Part shown: piece after piece, positions 7,305-14,477 of the stretch
Numbering within the stretch: position 1 is the first letter of the stretch
Layout of the letters: every line of letters begins with the position of its first letter
Source: JAZDIT01 sp043804755
Lineage (GTDB): Bacteria; Patescibacteriota; Minisyncoccia; Minisyncoccales; JAQTPW01
Reading direction: 5' to 3'
Length of the DNA stretch: 19,152 nucleotides
Assembly: GCA_043804755.1 (NCBI GenBank)
Contig: JAZDIT010000033.1
Span: 1-19,152 of the forward strand
The notes under the pieces: generated by a model
Database searches by the model: none
What the model was told of the DNA's origin: nothing
What the model saw: only the letters and a program-made list of their open reading frames with translations
Made by a program: the position numbers and the translations under genes

Positions 7305-8954
7305 ATGGCAAAATATATTTTTGTCGCCGGTGGCGTGATGTCCGGAGTCGGCAAGGGTGTGACTACGGCGGCAATCGGAAAAATTTTGCAATCCAAAGGA
7401 TTCGGAGTGACGGCGGTCAAAATCGACCCGTATGTCAATGTCGATGCCGGAACGATGAATCCCATAGAACATGGAGAGGTTTTCGTGACTGATGACGGCA
7501 CGGAGTGTGACCAGGATCTCGGCAACTACGAAAGATTTCTCAGTGAAAATCTTTCCACGGAAAATTACATTACGACAGGCAGGGTTTATGATGCGGTCAT
7601 CCGAAGGGAAAGAAATCTGGAATACGGAGGCAAGTGCGTGGAAGTGGTGCCCCATATCCCGGATGAAGTAATCTCCCGGATTCAAAATGCGGCCAAAAAA
7701 ACCAAGGCAGATTTTGTTTTAATTGAAATTGGCGGAACGGTGGGCGAATACCAGAACCTTTTGTTTTTGGAAGCGGCCAGAATGATGAAGCTGCAGCGTC
7801 CGAAAGACGTGCTCTTCGTTTTGGTAAGCTATCTGCCGGTTCCGAAAATGATAGGCGAAATGAAGACGAAACCCACCCAGCACGCCGTAAGGTCAGTCAA
7901 TTCGGCGGGTATACAGCCCGATATAATAATAGCCAGGTCCGAAGTGCCAATTGACCAGCTGCGAAAGAGGAAGATTTCAATTTTCTGCAACGTCCAGGAA
8001 AAAGACGTCATCTCGGCGCCTGATGTCGATTCCATTTACGAAATACCGATTAATTTTGAAAAAGATAAAATCGGCAAGCTGATTCTTGAGAAATTGGGCC
8101 TGAAATCGAGGAAAGAAAATCTGAAAGACTGGGCAAAGCTCGTGAAAACGATTAAGAGCGCCAAAAAGAAAGTGAAAATCGGTATCGTTGGGAAATACTT
8201 CGAGACAGGGGATTTTACTTTGGCGGATTCCTATATTTCCGTTATCGAAGCCGTAAAACACGCCTCGTGGTTTCATAACAGAAAACCCGAGATGACCTGG
8301 CTTTCTTCGGAAGTATATGAAAAGAACCCGCGAAAATTAAGCGAATTGAAAAATTTTGACGGAATAATAGTGCCGGGCGGATTCGGAAGCAGGGGAGTTG
8401 AAGGAAAGATAAAAGCCATCGGTTATTGCAGACTGCACAAGATACCTTATTTCGGACTTTGTTTCGGGATGCAATTGGCAATCGTAGAATTTGCGAGGAA
8501 CGTTTGCGGGATGAAAGATGCGAACACGACAGAAATCGTAAAGCATTCCAAATATCCCGTAATCGACGTGATGCCTGACCAGAAGATCCTAATAGAAGAA
8601 AAAAGATACGGAGGAACAATGAGATTAGGGATTTATCCATGCCAAATAAAAGGCGGAACGAAAGCTTTTTCGGCTTATTCGAAATCCGGCTGGGGCAGGA
8701 AAAACAAAAAAGGCGATATCTTGGTTTTGGAAAGACACCGCCACAGATACGAATTGAATAACGAATTCCGAAAAGAGTTGGAGAACAGGGGATTGATATT
8801 ATCGGGAATCAACCCCGACAGAGATTTGGTTGAAATAGTTGAACTGAAAAAACATCCGTTTTTTGTCGGCACGCAATTCCATCCAGAATTCAAATCCAAA
8901 CCATTGAATCCCCATCCCTTGTTCAGAGAATTCATCAGGGCTTGTTTGAGGTAA
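7305..8954 (+). CDS. pyrG: CTP synthase
   Basis: Converts UTP to CTP with ATP and glutamine. At 549 residues this is the normal two-domain length. The synthetase domain shows GGVMSGVGKGVTTAAIGKIL (P-loop region), KIDPYVNVDAGTMNPIEHGEVFVTDDG and IEIGGTVGEYQ. The glutamine amidotransferase domain has the nucleophile Cys in FGLCFGMQLAIVEFARN and the His/Glu of GTQFHPEF. The segment after VTDDG reads TECDQDLGNYERF, while the common bacterial form is AETDLDLGHYERF. No Shine-Dalgarno is visible; the 33-nt gap after rplI suggests co-transcription with it. The stop TAA is directly followed by the complement of the rpmA stop. Confidence 0.96.
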   Translation: MAKYIFVAGGVMSGVGKGVTTAAIGKILQSKGFGVTAVKIDPYVNVDAGTMNPIEHGEVFVTDDGTECDQDLGNYERFLSENLSTENYITTGRVYDAVIRRERNLEYGGKCVEVVPHIPDEVISRIQNAAKKTKADFVLIEIGGTVGEYQNLLFLEAARMMKLQRPKDVLFVLVSYLPVPKMIGEMKTKPTQHAVRSVNSAGIQPDIIIARSEVPIDQLRKRKISIFCNVQEKDVISAPDVDSIYEIPINFEKDKIGKLILEKLGLKSRKENLKDWAKLVKTIKSAKKKVKIGIVGKYFETGDFTLADSYISVIEAVKHASWFHNRKPEMTWLSSEVYEKNPRKLSELKNFDGIIVPGGFGSRGVEGKIKAIGYCRLHKIPYFGLCFGMQLAIVEFARNVCGMKDANTTEIVKHSKYPVIDVMPDQKILIEEKRYGGTMRLGIYPCQIKGGTKAFSAYSKSGWGRKNKKGDILVLERHRHRYELNNEFRKELENRGLILSGINPDRDLVEIVELKKHPFFVGTQFHPEFKSKPLNPHPLFREFIRACLR

Positions 8955-9227
8955 TTACTCCACGTTTACTACTCTTATGGTTTTCCGGGAATTATCAAAC
9001 CCGGTTTTGCTTTTTGTAACAAAAGAAACTTTGCCGGCTTTCATGGCGTAAAGAGTATCATCTCTGCCTTTTTTGACGTTTTTTCCGGCGATGAATTTTG
9101 TTCCCCTCTGGCGGACTATGATATTTCCGGCATTTGCTTTTTCGCCTGCGGAAATTTTTATCCCCAAATATTTCGGAAGAGCATCTCTTCCCAGTCTTGA
9201 TGTACCTGATGTTTTAGTTTTTGCCAT
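8955..9227 (-). CDS. rpmA: 50S ribosomal protein L27
   Basis: A 90-residue protein with the L27 core: SGTSRLGRD at the N-terminus, followed by LGIKISAGEKANAGNIIVRQRGTKF and GRDDTLYAMKAGKVSF. The N-terminal tail reaches the peptidyl-transferase centre. The sequence starts MAKTKTSG, so there is no Firmicutes-type cleavable extension. It is usually paired with rplU (L21), but no rplU is adjacent; the gene is alone on the minus strand. Its stop is immediately beside the pyrG stop with no terminator between them. There is no Shine-Dalgarno, and a TGGTACAAT element lies 4 nt upstream of the ATG. Confidence 0.95.
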   Translation of the reverse strand: MAKTKTSGTSRLGRDALPKYLGIKISAGEKANAGNIIVRQRGTKFIAGKNVKKGRDDTLYAMKAGKVSFVTKSKTGFDNSRKTIRVVNVE

Positions 9228-9231
9228 AGTG

Positions 9232-9240
9232 ATTGTACCA
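9232..9240 (-). promoter_or_regulatory. Extended -10 element of rpmA, likely leaderless
   Basis: On the minus strand TGGTACAAT ends 4 nt before the ATG at 9227. The spacing is slightly short for a start exactly at the A, but any transcript from it would be leaderless or nearly so. Confidence 0.4.
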
Positions 9241-9325
9241 AGTGATTAATTACAATATTAGAAATATTATCAGGGAATTCGGGTTTTGTCAAAGGAGAAG
9301 CGGAATGGCGAAAGCGGTTATTCTG

Positions 9326-9334
9326 TGATAAAAT
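9326..9334 (+). promoter_or_regulatory. Extended -10 element, leaderless transcript predicted
   Basis: TGATAAAAT ends 6 nt before the ATG at 9341, so the standard +1 position coincides with the A of the start codon. It matches the GTGNTAAWAT word found upstream of three other genes in the window. Confidence 0.55.
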
Positions 9335-9340
9335 ACAAAA

Positions 9341-9520
9341 ATGTTTGATAAATTATGGATTTTCGTCAAAACCTATAAAAACGATATAATTTTGCTGATC
9401 GGCGTAATTTTGATTTCCTTGCTCTCATTTGCAACGGGGTATATCATAGCCAGGCAGCAGGGGAAAGAACCGGTTAAAATAGAATTCAGGACGGATTATC
9501 CAGAATATAGGGTATTATGA
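9341..9520 (+). CDS. 59-residue single-pass membrane peptide
   Basis: The protein is 59 residues. It has a short basic N-terminus (MFDKLWIFVKTYKND), a hydrophobic helix (about residues 16-37, ending ATGYIIA) and a charged C-terminus containing RQQGKEPVKIEF. Its stop overlaps the next start as ATGA (9517-9520), which together with the well-placed extended -10 supports it as a real first gene of the lipid/flavoprotein operon. No function is recognised. Short membrane anchors of this style are frequent in Parcubacteria, but the family identity is not certain. A partner or anchor role for the downstream reductase is only a context guess. Confidence 0.6.
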   Translation: MFDKLWIFVKTYKNDIILLIGVILISLLSFATGYIIARQQGKEPVKIEFRTDYPEYRVL

Positions 9521-10446
9521 AAACAGCTATAGTCGGTGCCGGAATATGCGGATTATATCTTGCATGGAAATTATCCGAAAAGGGGGAGAATGTTACCGTT
9601 TTTGAAAAGAAGGAAAAAATCGGAAAAGAGGTTTGTTCCGGGTTGTTTTCAAAGAAAATTCTGGATTTCATTCCGGAAAGCGAAAGTTTGGTCCAGAATG
9701 AAATTGATTTTGTTCTGATACATTTTCCGAAGAAAATCTTTAAAATTGATTTTACAGATAAATTTTTCGTAATAAATCACGCGCGGCTGGACGGTATAAT
9801 ATATAATTTGGCCAGAAATGCCGGAGCGGAAATATTATTGGATCATTGCGTCGGTCCTTTCCCCGAGGGATTTGAGAGGATAATCGGCTGCGATGGGGCG
9901 ATGTCGCAGGTAAGGAAGAATTTGGGAATGCGGGATCCGAAATTCCGTTTGGCGATTCGGGGATTCTTGCCTAAAAAGGACTTTTCTAATTTTGTGGAAA
10001 CTTGGGCGACAAAGGCCGGATTTATATGGAGAATTCCGCGCGGCGAGAATACCGAATACGGAATAATCGAAGAGCCGAAAATTTGCGGAGCGATTTTCGA
10101 AGAATTTTTACAAAAAAATAACATTTCCCTGAATGATAAAAAATCGGCGCTTGTGCCCTGCGGGTTCCTAGTTCCGGAAAACAAAGAAATCACTCTGTGT
10201 GGTGATGCGGCAGGCCTTACCAAACCCTGGTCGGGAGGAGGAGTTATCTGGGGGCTGACGGCTGCCGATGCACTCTTGAAAAATTTTCCCAATTTCTTAA
10301 AATATCAGCGAGAGTGCAAAAAGATTTTCAGGTTCAATTTTGTCTTTTCAAGAGTTGCAACCAAAATAGTTTATTTCATGGGTTTCAATATCCGATGGAT
10401 ATTGCCTTCGAGATTCAGAATAGAGGGCGATTTTTTAAAGAAGTGA
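9517..10446 (+). CDS. Geranylgeranyl-reductase-like FAD-dependent oxidoreductase
   Basis: A 309-residue flavoprotein. The Rossmann dinucleotide motif is G7-A-G-I-C-G12 with E30 at the ribose-binding position. A CSG motif (40-42) matches the GGR family cysteine. Further motifs are IGCDGAMSQVRKNLG (about 123-137) and the second FAD motif LCGDAAGLTKPWSGGGVIWGL (about 228-248). Family members reduce isoprenoid double bonds (chlorophyll side chain, archaeal lipids, polyprenols); related members include halogenases and hydroxylases. The downstream neighbour, overlapping by 4 nt, makes long cis-polyprenyl diphosphate, so the substrate may be a polyprenyl chain. It is shorter than many GGRs (about 340-450). 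The reductant is not indicated. Confidence 0.75.
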   Translation: MKTAIVGAGICGLYLAWKLSEKGENVTVFEKKEKIGKEVCSGLFSKKILDFIPESESLVQNEIDFVLIHFPKKIFKIDFTDKFFVINHARLDGIIYNLARNAGAEILLDHCVGPFPEGFERIIGCDGAMSQVRKNLGMRDPKFRLAIRGFLPKKDFSNFVETWATKAGFIWRIPRGENTEYGIIEEPKICGAIFEEFLQKNNISLNDKKSALVPCGFLVPENKEITLCGDAAGLTKPWSGGGVIWGLTAADALLKNFPNFLKYQRECKKIFRFNFVFSRVATKIVYFMGFNIRWILPSRFRIEGDFLKK

Positions 10447-11126
10447 AAAATACAAAAATTCCACATCATTTAGGAATAATCTTGGACGGAAACCGCAGAT
10501 GGGCGGAAAAGCGGGGATTGTCTCCGCTCCAGGGGCATAAAAAGGGAGCGGAAACCGCGAAAAAAATAGCGGAAGACGCCGAAAAGAGAGGCATTAAAAT
10601 CCTCACTCTTTTTGTTTTTTCCACCGAAAATTGGAAGCGCCCTAAAGTAGAAGTCAGTTATCTGATGAATTTATTGAAAAAAATTCTGTCGGAATATTCA
10701 AAAAGAAACAGCAAAACAGATATTAGAATCAAGGTAATAGGTGAACGAAAGAATCTGCCCGCAACACTAAGAGAAGAGATCAAAAGGGTGGAAGAAGCGA
10801 CGAAAGACAGAAAGGGAATGGTCCTGAATTTCGCTTTAAGCTACGGAGGAAGAGCCGAAATAGTCCAGGCGGTTAAAAATATTATCGATAAGAAAATTCC
10901 GGTGGGTGAAATAAACGAAGATACGATAAAGGAGAATCTTTGGACTTCAGATGTCGACCTCGTGATAAGAACGGGCAGAGAACAACGCATTTCAAATTTC
11001 TTGCTCTGGCAGTCGGCTTATTCGGAATTTTATTTTTCGCCGAAATATTGGCCGGATTTTACCGAAAAAGATTTGGATGAGGCCCTCGCCGAATATGAAA
11101 ACCGGCAGAGGAGGTTCGGCAATTAA
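10443..11126 (+). CDS. uppS: Isoprenyl transferase (undecaprenyl diphosphate synthase family)
   Basis: A cis-prenyltransferase that adds isopentenyl units to make the polyprenyl diphosphate carrier for cell-wall and glycan precursors. The GTG start at 10443 overlaps the previous stop (GTGA). It gives a 227-residue protein starting MKNTKIPHHLGIILDGNRRWA, with the catalytic Asp at residue 15. An upstream in-frame ATG (10314) would add 43 non-homologous residues inside the reductase gene and is rejected. Other motifs: GHKKGAETA, LFVFSTENWKRP, LNFALSYGGRAEI and VIRTGREQRISNFLLWQSAYSEFYF. The last motif has Arg where the family normally has Gly (RTGGE or RTSGE), beside the diphosphate-binding arginine. 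Confidence 0.92.
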   Translation: MKNTKIPHHLGIILDGNRRWAEKRGLSPLQGHKKGAETAKKIAEDAEKRGIKILTLFVFSTENWKRPKVEVSYLMNLLKKILSEYSKRNSKTDIRIKVIGERKNLPATLREEIKRVEEATKDRKGMVLNFALSYGGRAEIVQAVKNIIDKKIPVGEINEDTIKENLWTSDVDLVIRTGREQRISNFLLWQSAYSEFYFSPKYWPDFTEKDLDEALAEYENRQRRFGN

Positions 11127-11156
11127 TGAATAATTAATAGATATCAATCCAAAATT

Positions 11157-11699
11157 ATGAAAAAATTATTGCTCGTCATTCTCTCAATATTAATCGTGGT
11201 GGCTGCGGGGCTGGCGGTTCTGTATTGTAAAAACAGCAGAAAAATTGCGGCGGGTGTTACCAATTTCGATGAATGTGCAGCTGCGGGACACCCGATTTTA
11301 GAATCTTATCCCCGAAGCTGCAAAACGCCCGACAACAGAACTTTTACCGAATACATCGGAAACGAACTGGAAAAACAAAATCTGATCAGGATTTCCACAC
11401 CCCGGCCAAACACTCTCGTATCGAGTCCGCTGGTCGTTACCGGAGAGGCCAGAGGATTTTGGTTTTTTGAGGCCTCTTTCCCGGTAAAAATACTGGATTC
11501 AAACGGCGTTGAGCTCGGAATCGGAATAGCTCAGGCAAAATCCGACTGGATGACGGAAAATTTCGTGCCCTTCGAGGCGACTCTCGAATTCGCGATGCCG
11601 ACGGTTAAAAACGGCATCCTGATACTCGAAAGAGATAATCCATCCGGTTTGCCGGAAAATGCCGATTCTCTGTCAGTCCCCGTAAAATTCAGCAATTAG
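11157..11699 (+). CDS. Membrane-anchored Gmad2 immunoglobulin-like domain protein
   Basis: A 180-residue exported protein. The N-terminal hydrophobic helix (about 3-23) ends in VLYCKN, so it may be a signal anchor. No clear lipobox precedes the Cys. A short cysteine-containing segment follows (about 35-65; DECAAAGHPILESYPRSCKTPD), in which the two Cys may form a disulfide. The C-terminal domain (about 77-178) has Gmad2 features: ISTPRPNTLVSSPLVVTGEARGFWFFEASFPV and LEFAMP. Gmad2 domains are beta-sandwich folds known from spore-germination-related and envelope proteins; here the role is unknown. The gene is separated from uppS by 30 nt and followed by a terminator. No Shine-Dalgarno. Confidence 0.75.
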   Translation: MKKLLLVILSILIVVAAGLAVLYCKNSRKIAAGVTNFDECAAAGHPILESYPRSCKTPDNRTFTEYIGNELEKQNLIRISTPRPNTLVSSPLVVTGEARGFWFFEASFPVKILDSNGVELGIGIAQAKSDWMTENFVPFEATLEFAMPTVKNGILILERDNPSGLPENADSLSVPVKFSN

Positions 11700-11707
11700 T
11701 CAGTTAA

Positions 11708-11734
11708 AAAACACCCATTTGGGTGTTTTCGTTT
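11708..11734 (+). terminator. Terminator between the Gmad2 gene and the hydrogenase operon
   Basis: AAAACACCC (11708-11716) and its partner GGGTGTTTT (11721-11729) form a 9-bp stem with a 4-nt loop and T-rich tail. It isolates the hydrogenase operon from upstream transcription. Confidence 0.85.
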
Positions 11735-11742
11735 GCCGAATA

Positions 11743-11753
11743 TGAGGTATAAT
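11743..11753 (+). promoter_or_regulatory. Candidate promoter of the hydrogenase operon
   Basis: A consensus TATAAT lies at 11748-11753, 21 nt before the ATG at 11775. It comes directly after the terminator, so it is the only obvious promoter position for this operon. The -35 region overlaps the terminator T-tract and is poor. Confidence 0.45.
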
Positions 11754-11774
11754 TAGGTAATATTAAATTAGCGT

Positions 11775-12758
11775 ATGAAAGAAAGTATTATAGCAAAATT
11801 GAAGAAATACAATCTGTTGGGCAGGGGAGGAGCGGAATTTCCGACGGCGTTGAAATGGGAATCTGTAAAAAAGGAAAAGGCTGAGAAAAAATACGTTGTT
11901 TGCAACGGATCAGAAGGAGAGCCGGGTGTCTTTAAAGATGGTTTTATACTTGGAAACTATCCCGGAAGAGTCATAGAAGGCATAAGAATTGCTCTAAAAA
12001 CGGTAGGCGGAAATTGTGCTTTTATTTATTTAAATAAAGATTATTACCGGAAATTCAAAAAGAAACTGGAAAAACTGATTGGAAACGCACCCATTAGCTT
12101 GTTTGAAAGGCCCGATGGATATATCGCGGGAGAAGAAACGGCTTTGTGTGAAGCTATCGAAGGAAAAAGACCGGAACCAAGAGAAAAACCTCCATTCCCT
12201 GCACAATCGGGAATTTTCGGATATCCTACGCTGATTGACAACGTAGAGACGCTTTATTATGTTGCGAAAATCGCCGAAGACGATTATGAAAACACGAGAT
12301 TTTATTCCATTTCGGGGGATGTTAAAAAGAAAGGAGTTTTTGAGCTGCCCCTGGATTATTCAATTTCAAAAGTACTCAAAGAAACTGGAAATTTGCCCGA
12401 CTTCGATTTTTTCATACAAGTGGGCGGCGGAGCATCGGGAGAGGTTTTGCTTCCCGGCGAACTGAAAAACCGGAAAGTATGCGGTGCGGGGGCCATTGTC
12501 GTATATGACAGGAAAAAAACAAGTCCGATGATTTTGATGAAAAAGTGGGCGAATTTTTTCAATACAGGAAATTGCGACAAATGCGTGCCGTGCCGGGAAG
12601 GGGCATTCAGAATAATGAAAATGCTTAAAAAGGGAAAAATCAGCCAGGGAATAATGCAGGATATGCTTTTTGTCCTGCGGGAAACAAGTTTCTGCGCGTT
12701 GGGGGAAGGAATGGTGGTGCCTTTTGAAACCCTATTAAATAAAATATATAAGAAATGA
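11775..12758 (+). CDS. NuoF/HydB-like NADH-binding flavin/Fe-S subunit, minimal form
   Basis: In the NuoF/HydB family this subunit binds FMN and NAD(P)H and passes electrons to Fe-S clusters; here the partner is the adjacent hydrogenase. Visible motifs: LLGRGGAEFPTALKW (16-28, flavin/nucleotide loop; family usually GRGGAGFPTG), CNGSEGEPGVFKD (43-55; usually CNADEGEPGTFKD), YIAGEETAL (116-124), PPFPAQSGIFGYPTLIDNVET, and an SLBB-like region (about 177-250). The [4Fe-4S] ligands are C267, C270, C273 (NCDKCVPCREG) and C307 (SFCALG). At 327 residues it lacks both the N-terminal thioredoxin-like [2Fe-2S] domain and the C-terminal 2[4Fe-4S] domain of typical HydB. A terminator and promoter just upstream argue against a lost N-terminus. 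Overlaps hydA by 4 nt (ATGA). Confidence 0.85.
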   Translation: MKESIIAKLKKYNLLGRGGAEFPTALKWESVKKEKAEKKYVVCNGSEGEPGVFKDGFILGNYPGRVIEGIRIALKTVGGNCAFIYLNKDYYRKFKKKLEKLIGNAPISLFERPDGYIAGEETALCEAIEGKRPEPREKPPFPAQSGIFGYPTLIDNVETLYYVAKIAEDDYENTRFYSISGDVKKKGVFELPLDYSISKVLKETGNLPDFDFFIQVGGGASGEVLLPGELKNRKVCGAGAIVVYDRKKTSPMILMKKWANFFNTGNCDKCVPCREGAFRIMKMLKKGKISQGIMQDMLFVLRETSFCALGEGMVVPFETLLNKIYKK

Positions 12759-14473
12759 ATCCGGATAAAATCGGAATCAAAATAAACGGAAAGAAAGCCG
12801 TGGCGGAAAATGGCAAGACCGTTTTGGAAGTTCTCAGAATGTCAGGAATAAAAGTTCCCACTCTTTGTTATCATTCGGATTTGGACATTAAAGCTAACTG
12901 CCGGATCTGCATGGTGGAAGTGAAAGGGAAGAAAGATTTATGCCCCTCCTGTTCCATGAAGATATCGGAAGGGATGGAAATCATTACGGATTCTCCGCGG
13001 ATAAGAAGAGCCAGGAAAATCAATCTGGAATTGCTTTTTGCCCAGCACAGGGAAGAATGTACAGACTGCATTTGGGGGTTTGACTGCCGGCTTTTGAAGC
13101 TTGCCAAACAATACAAGATAAACATAAAAAGATTCATTGACAGAAAAACAAATTATCCCGTTTACGAATTCGGGCCCGCCCTCATTTTTGACAGTTCAAA
13201 ATGCATTGATTGCAAAAACTGCGTTGAAATGTGTCAAAGGCAGGGAGTTTGTTTCCTGGAAGTGAAGGAAAAAGACGATTTTTTCCAGATTTTTCCCTCG
13301 GCCGACAAAAAACGGGATTGTATTTATTGCGGACAGTGCATAGTCCATTGCCCGACGGGGGCTTTTGAAGCGGCGGGTGAATTCGAGGAAGTCGAGAAAT
13401 CCCTGAAGCAAAAAGACAAAGTTGTCATTTTCCAGTTTGCACCGGCCATAAGAACCAGCATCGGCGAAGAATTCAATATGCCTGCAGGTTCGGTAGTCAC
13501 TGAAAAACTGGTGGCTGGCATAAGAAAGCTGGGAGTTGATAAAGTTTTTGACGTAAGTGTAGGCGCGGATTTTGCAACTGCAGAAGAAGCAAACGAATTC
13601 ATTGGAAAACTGAAAAAAGGAACGGGACCCTGTTTCTCTTCGTGCTGTCCGGCATGGGTGAAATTCATCGAATTCAATCATCCCGAATTGATTCCTCACC
13701 TGGCTACCACCAGATCTCCGCAAATGATAATCGGCGGATTGATAAAGACATACTGGGCGAAAAAAGAAAAAATCGATCCGAAGAAAATAGTTGTTGTTTC
13801 AATTATGCCGTGTGTGGCGAAAAAATACGAAATTGAGAGGCCAGAGCTGAAAATTAACGGATTAAAGCCGGTGGATTATGTCCTGACGACGCGGGAATTG
13901 GCTTATCTTTTTGTAAAGCATAAAATAGATTTGAGAAAGATCAAGGGCGAGAAAGCGGATTCTCCTATGGGGTTTCCTTCGGGAGCGGGTGTAATTTACG
14001 GAGCGAGCGGGGGAGTTGTTGAATCCGTTTTGCGAACAGCCTGCGAAAAAATGACGAATAAGAAACTGGCAAAACTGGATTTTGAATTTGTGAGAGGCCA
14101 ACAGGGTATAAAAAGGGTTTCGGTCAATCTTGGCGGAAGGAAAATAAGGATTGCCGTTGCAAACGGAATCGGAAATGCAAAAAAAATTCTGGAAGAATTG
14201 AAAGAGAATCCCAAAGCATATGACGCGGTGGAAGTGATGGCCTGTCTGGGCGGATGCATAGGGGGCGGCGGCCAGCCGGTCCCTGCGGATGCCGGAATAA
14301 GAAAAGAAAGAGCAGAGGCCCTTTACGAAATAGACGGCAAAAAAGAGCTGAGATCGGCTCATGAAAATCCGATAGTGAAAGCGGTTTACAAAGAATTCCT
14401 GAAATCTCCGGAAATAATCCATAAAATCTGCCATACGAGATATTTTAAAAAGAAAAAAGAAGTTAATTTATAA
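12755..14473 (+). CDS. hydA: [FeFe]-hydrogenase catalytic subunit (HydA, M3-type)
   Basis: Catalyses reversible proton reduction to H2. At 572 residues it has the complete layout of clostridial CpI (574). An N-terminal [2Fe-2S] domain has C38, C49, C52 and C63/C66. A His-Cys3 [4Fe-4S] site follows (H98, C102, C105, C111). Two ferredoxin clusters follow (C150/153/156/160 and C189/192/195/199). The H-domain has L1 SSCCPAW (C297 proton-relay Cys, C298 ligand), L2 MPCVAKKYE (C353) and L3 EVMACLGGCIGGGGQP (C497, C501). The C-terminal small-subunit-like tail (ENPIVKAVYKEFL...CHTRYF) is also present. All H-cluster ligands are intact, so activity is expected. Pairing with a NuoF-like subunit suggests NAD(P)H-linked, possibly bifurcating (group A3-like) function. 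HydE, HydF and HydG are not in the window. Confidence 0.95.
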   Translation: MNPDKIGIKINGKKAVAENGKTVLEVLRMSGIKVPTLCYHSDLDIKANCRICMVEVKGKKDLCPSCSMKISEGMEIITDSPRIRRARKINLELLFAQHREECTDCIWGFDCRLLKLAKQYKINIKRFIDRKTNYPVYEFGPALIFDSSKCIDCKNCVEMCQRQGVCFLEVKEKDDFFQIFPSADKKRDCIYCGQCIVHCPTGAFEAAGEFEEVEKSLKQKDKVVIFQFAPAIRTSIGEEFNMPAGSVVTEKLVAGIRKLGVDKVFDVSVGADFATAEEANEFIGKLKKGTGPCFSSCCPAWVKFIEFNHPELIPHLATTRSPQMIIGGLIKTYWAKKEKIDPKKIVVVSIMPCVAKKYEIERPELKINGLKPVDYVLTTRELAYLFVKHKIDLRKIKGEKADSPMGFPSGAGVIYGASGGVVESVLRTACEKMTNKKLAKLDFEFVRGQQGIKRVSVNLGGRKIRIAVANGIGNAKKILEELKENPKAYDAVEVMACLGGCIGGGGQPVPADAGIRKERAEALYEIDGKKELRSAHENPIVKAVYKEFLKSPEIIHKICHTRYFKKKKEVNL

Positions 14474-14477
14474 AAAA

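Noticed and set aside
10314..10442. N-terminal extension of UppS from the ATG at 10314
   Set aside because: The extra 43 residues lie inside the reductase gene and are unlike any UppS N-terminus. The GTG at 10443 places the catalytic Asp at residue 15, as expected.
11775..12758. HydB-like gene truncated by a frameshift or lost start
   Set aside because: A terminator (11708-11734) and a TATAAT lie directly upstream, and no NuoF-like sequence was found before the ATG. The short form appears genuine.
13196..14434. Long minus-strand reading frames opposite hydA
   Set aside because: hydA is intact and strongly conserved in its own frame. The antisense frames show no recognisable domains and lack start signals.
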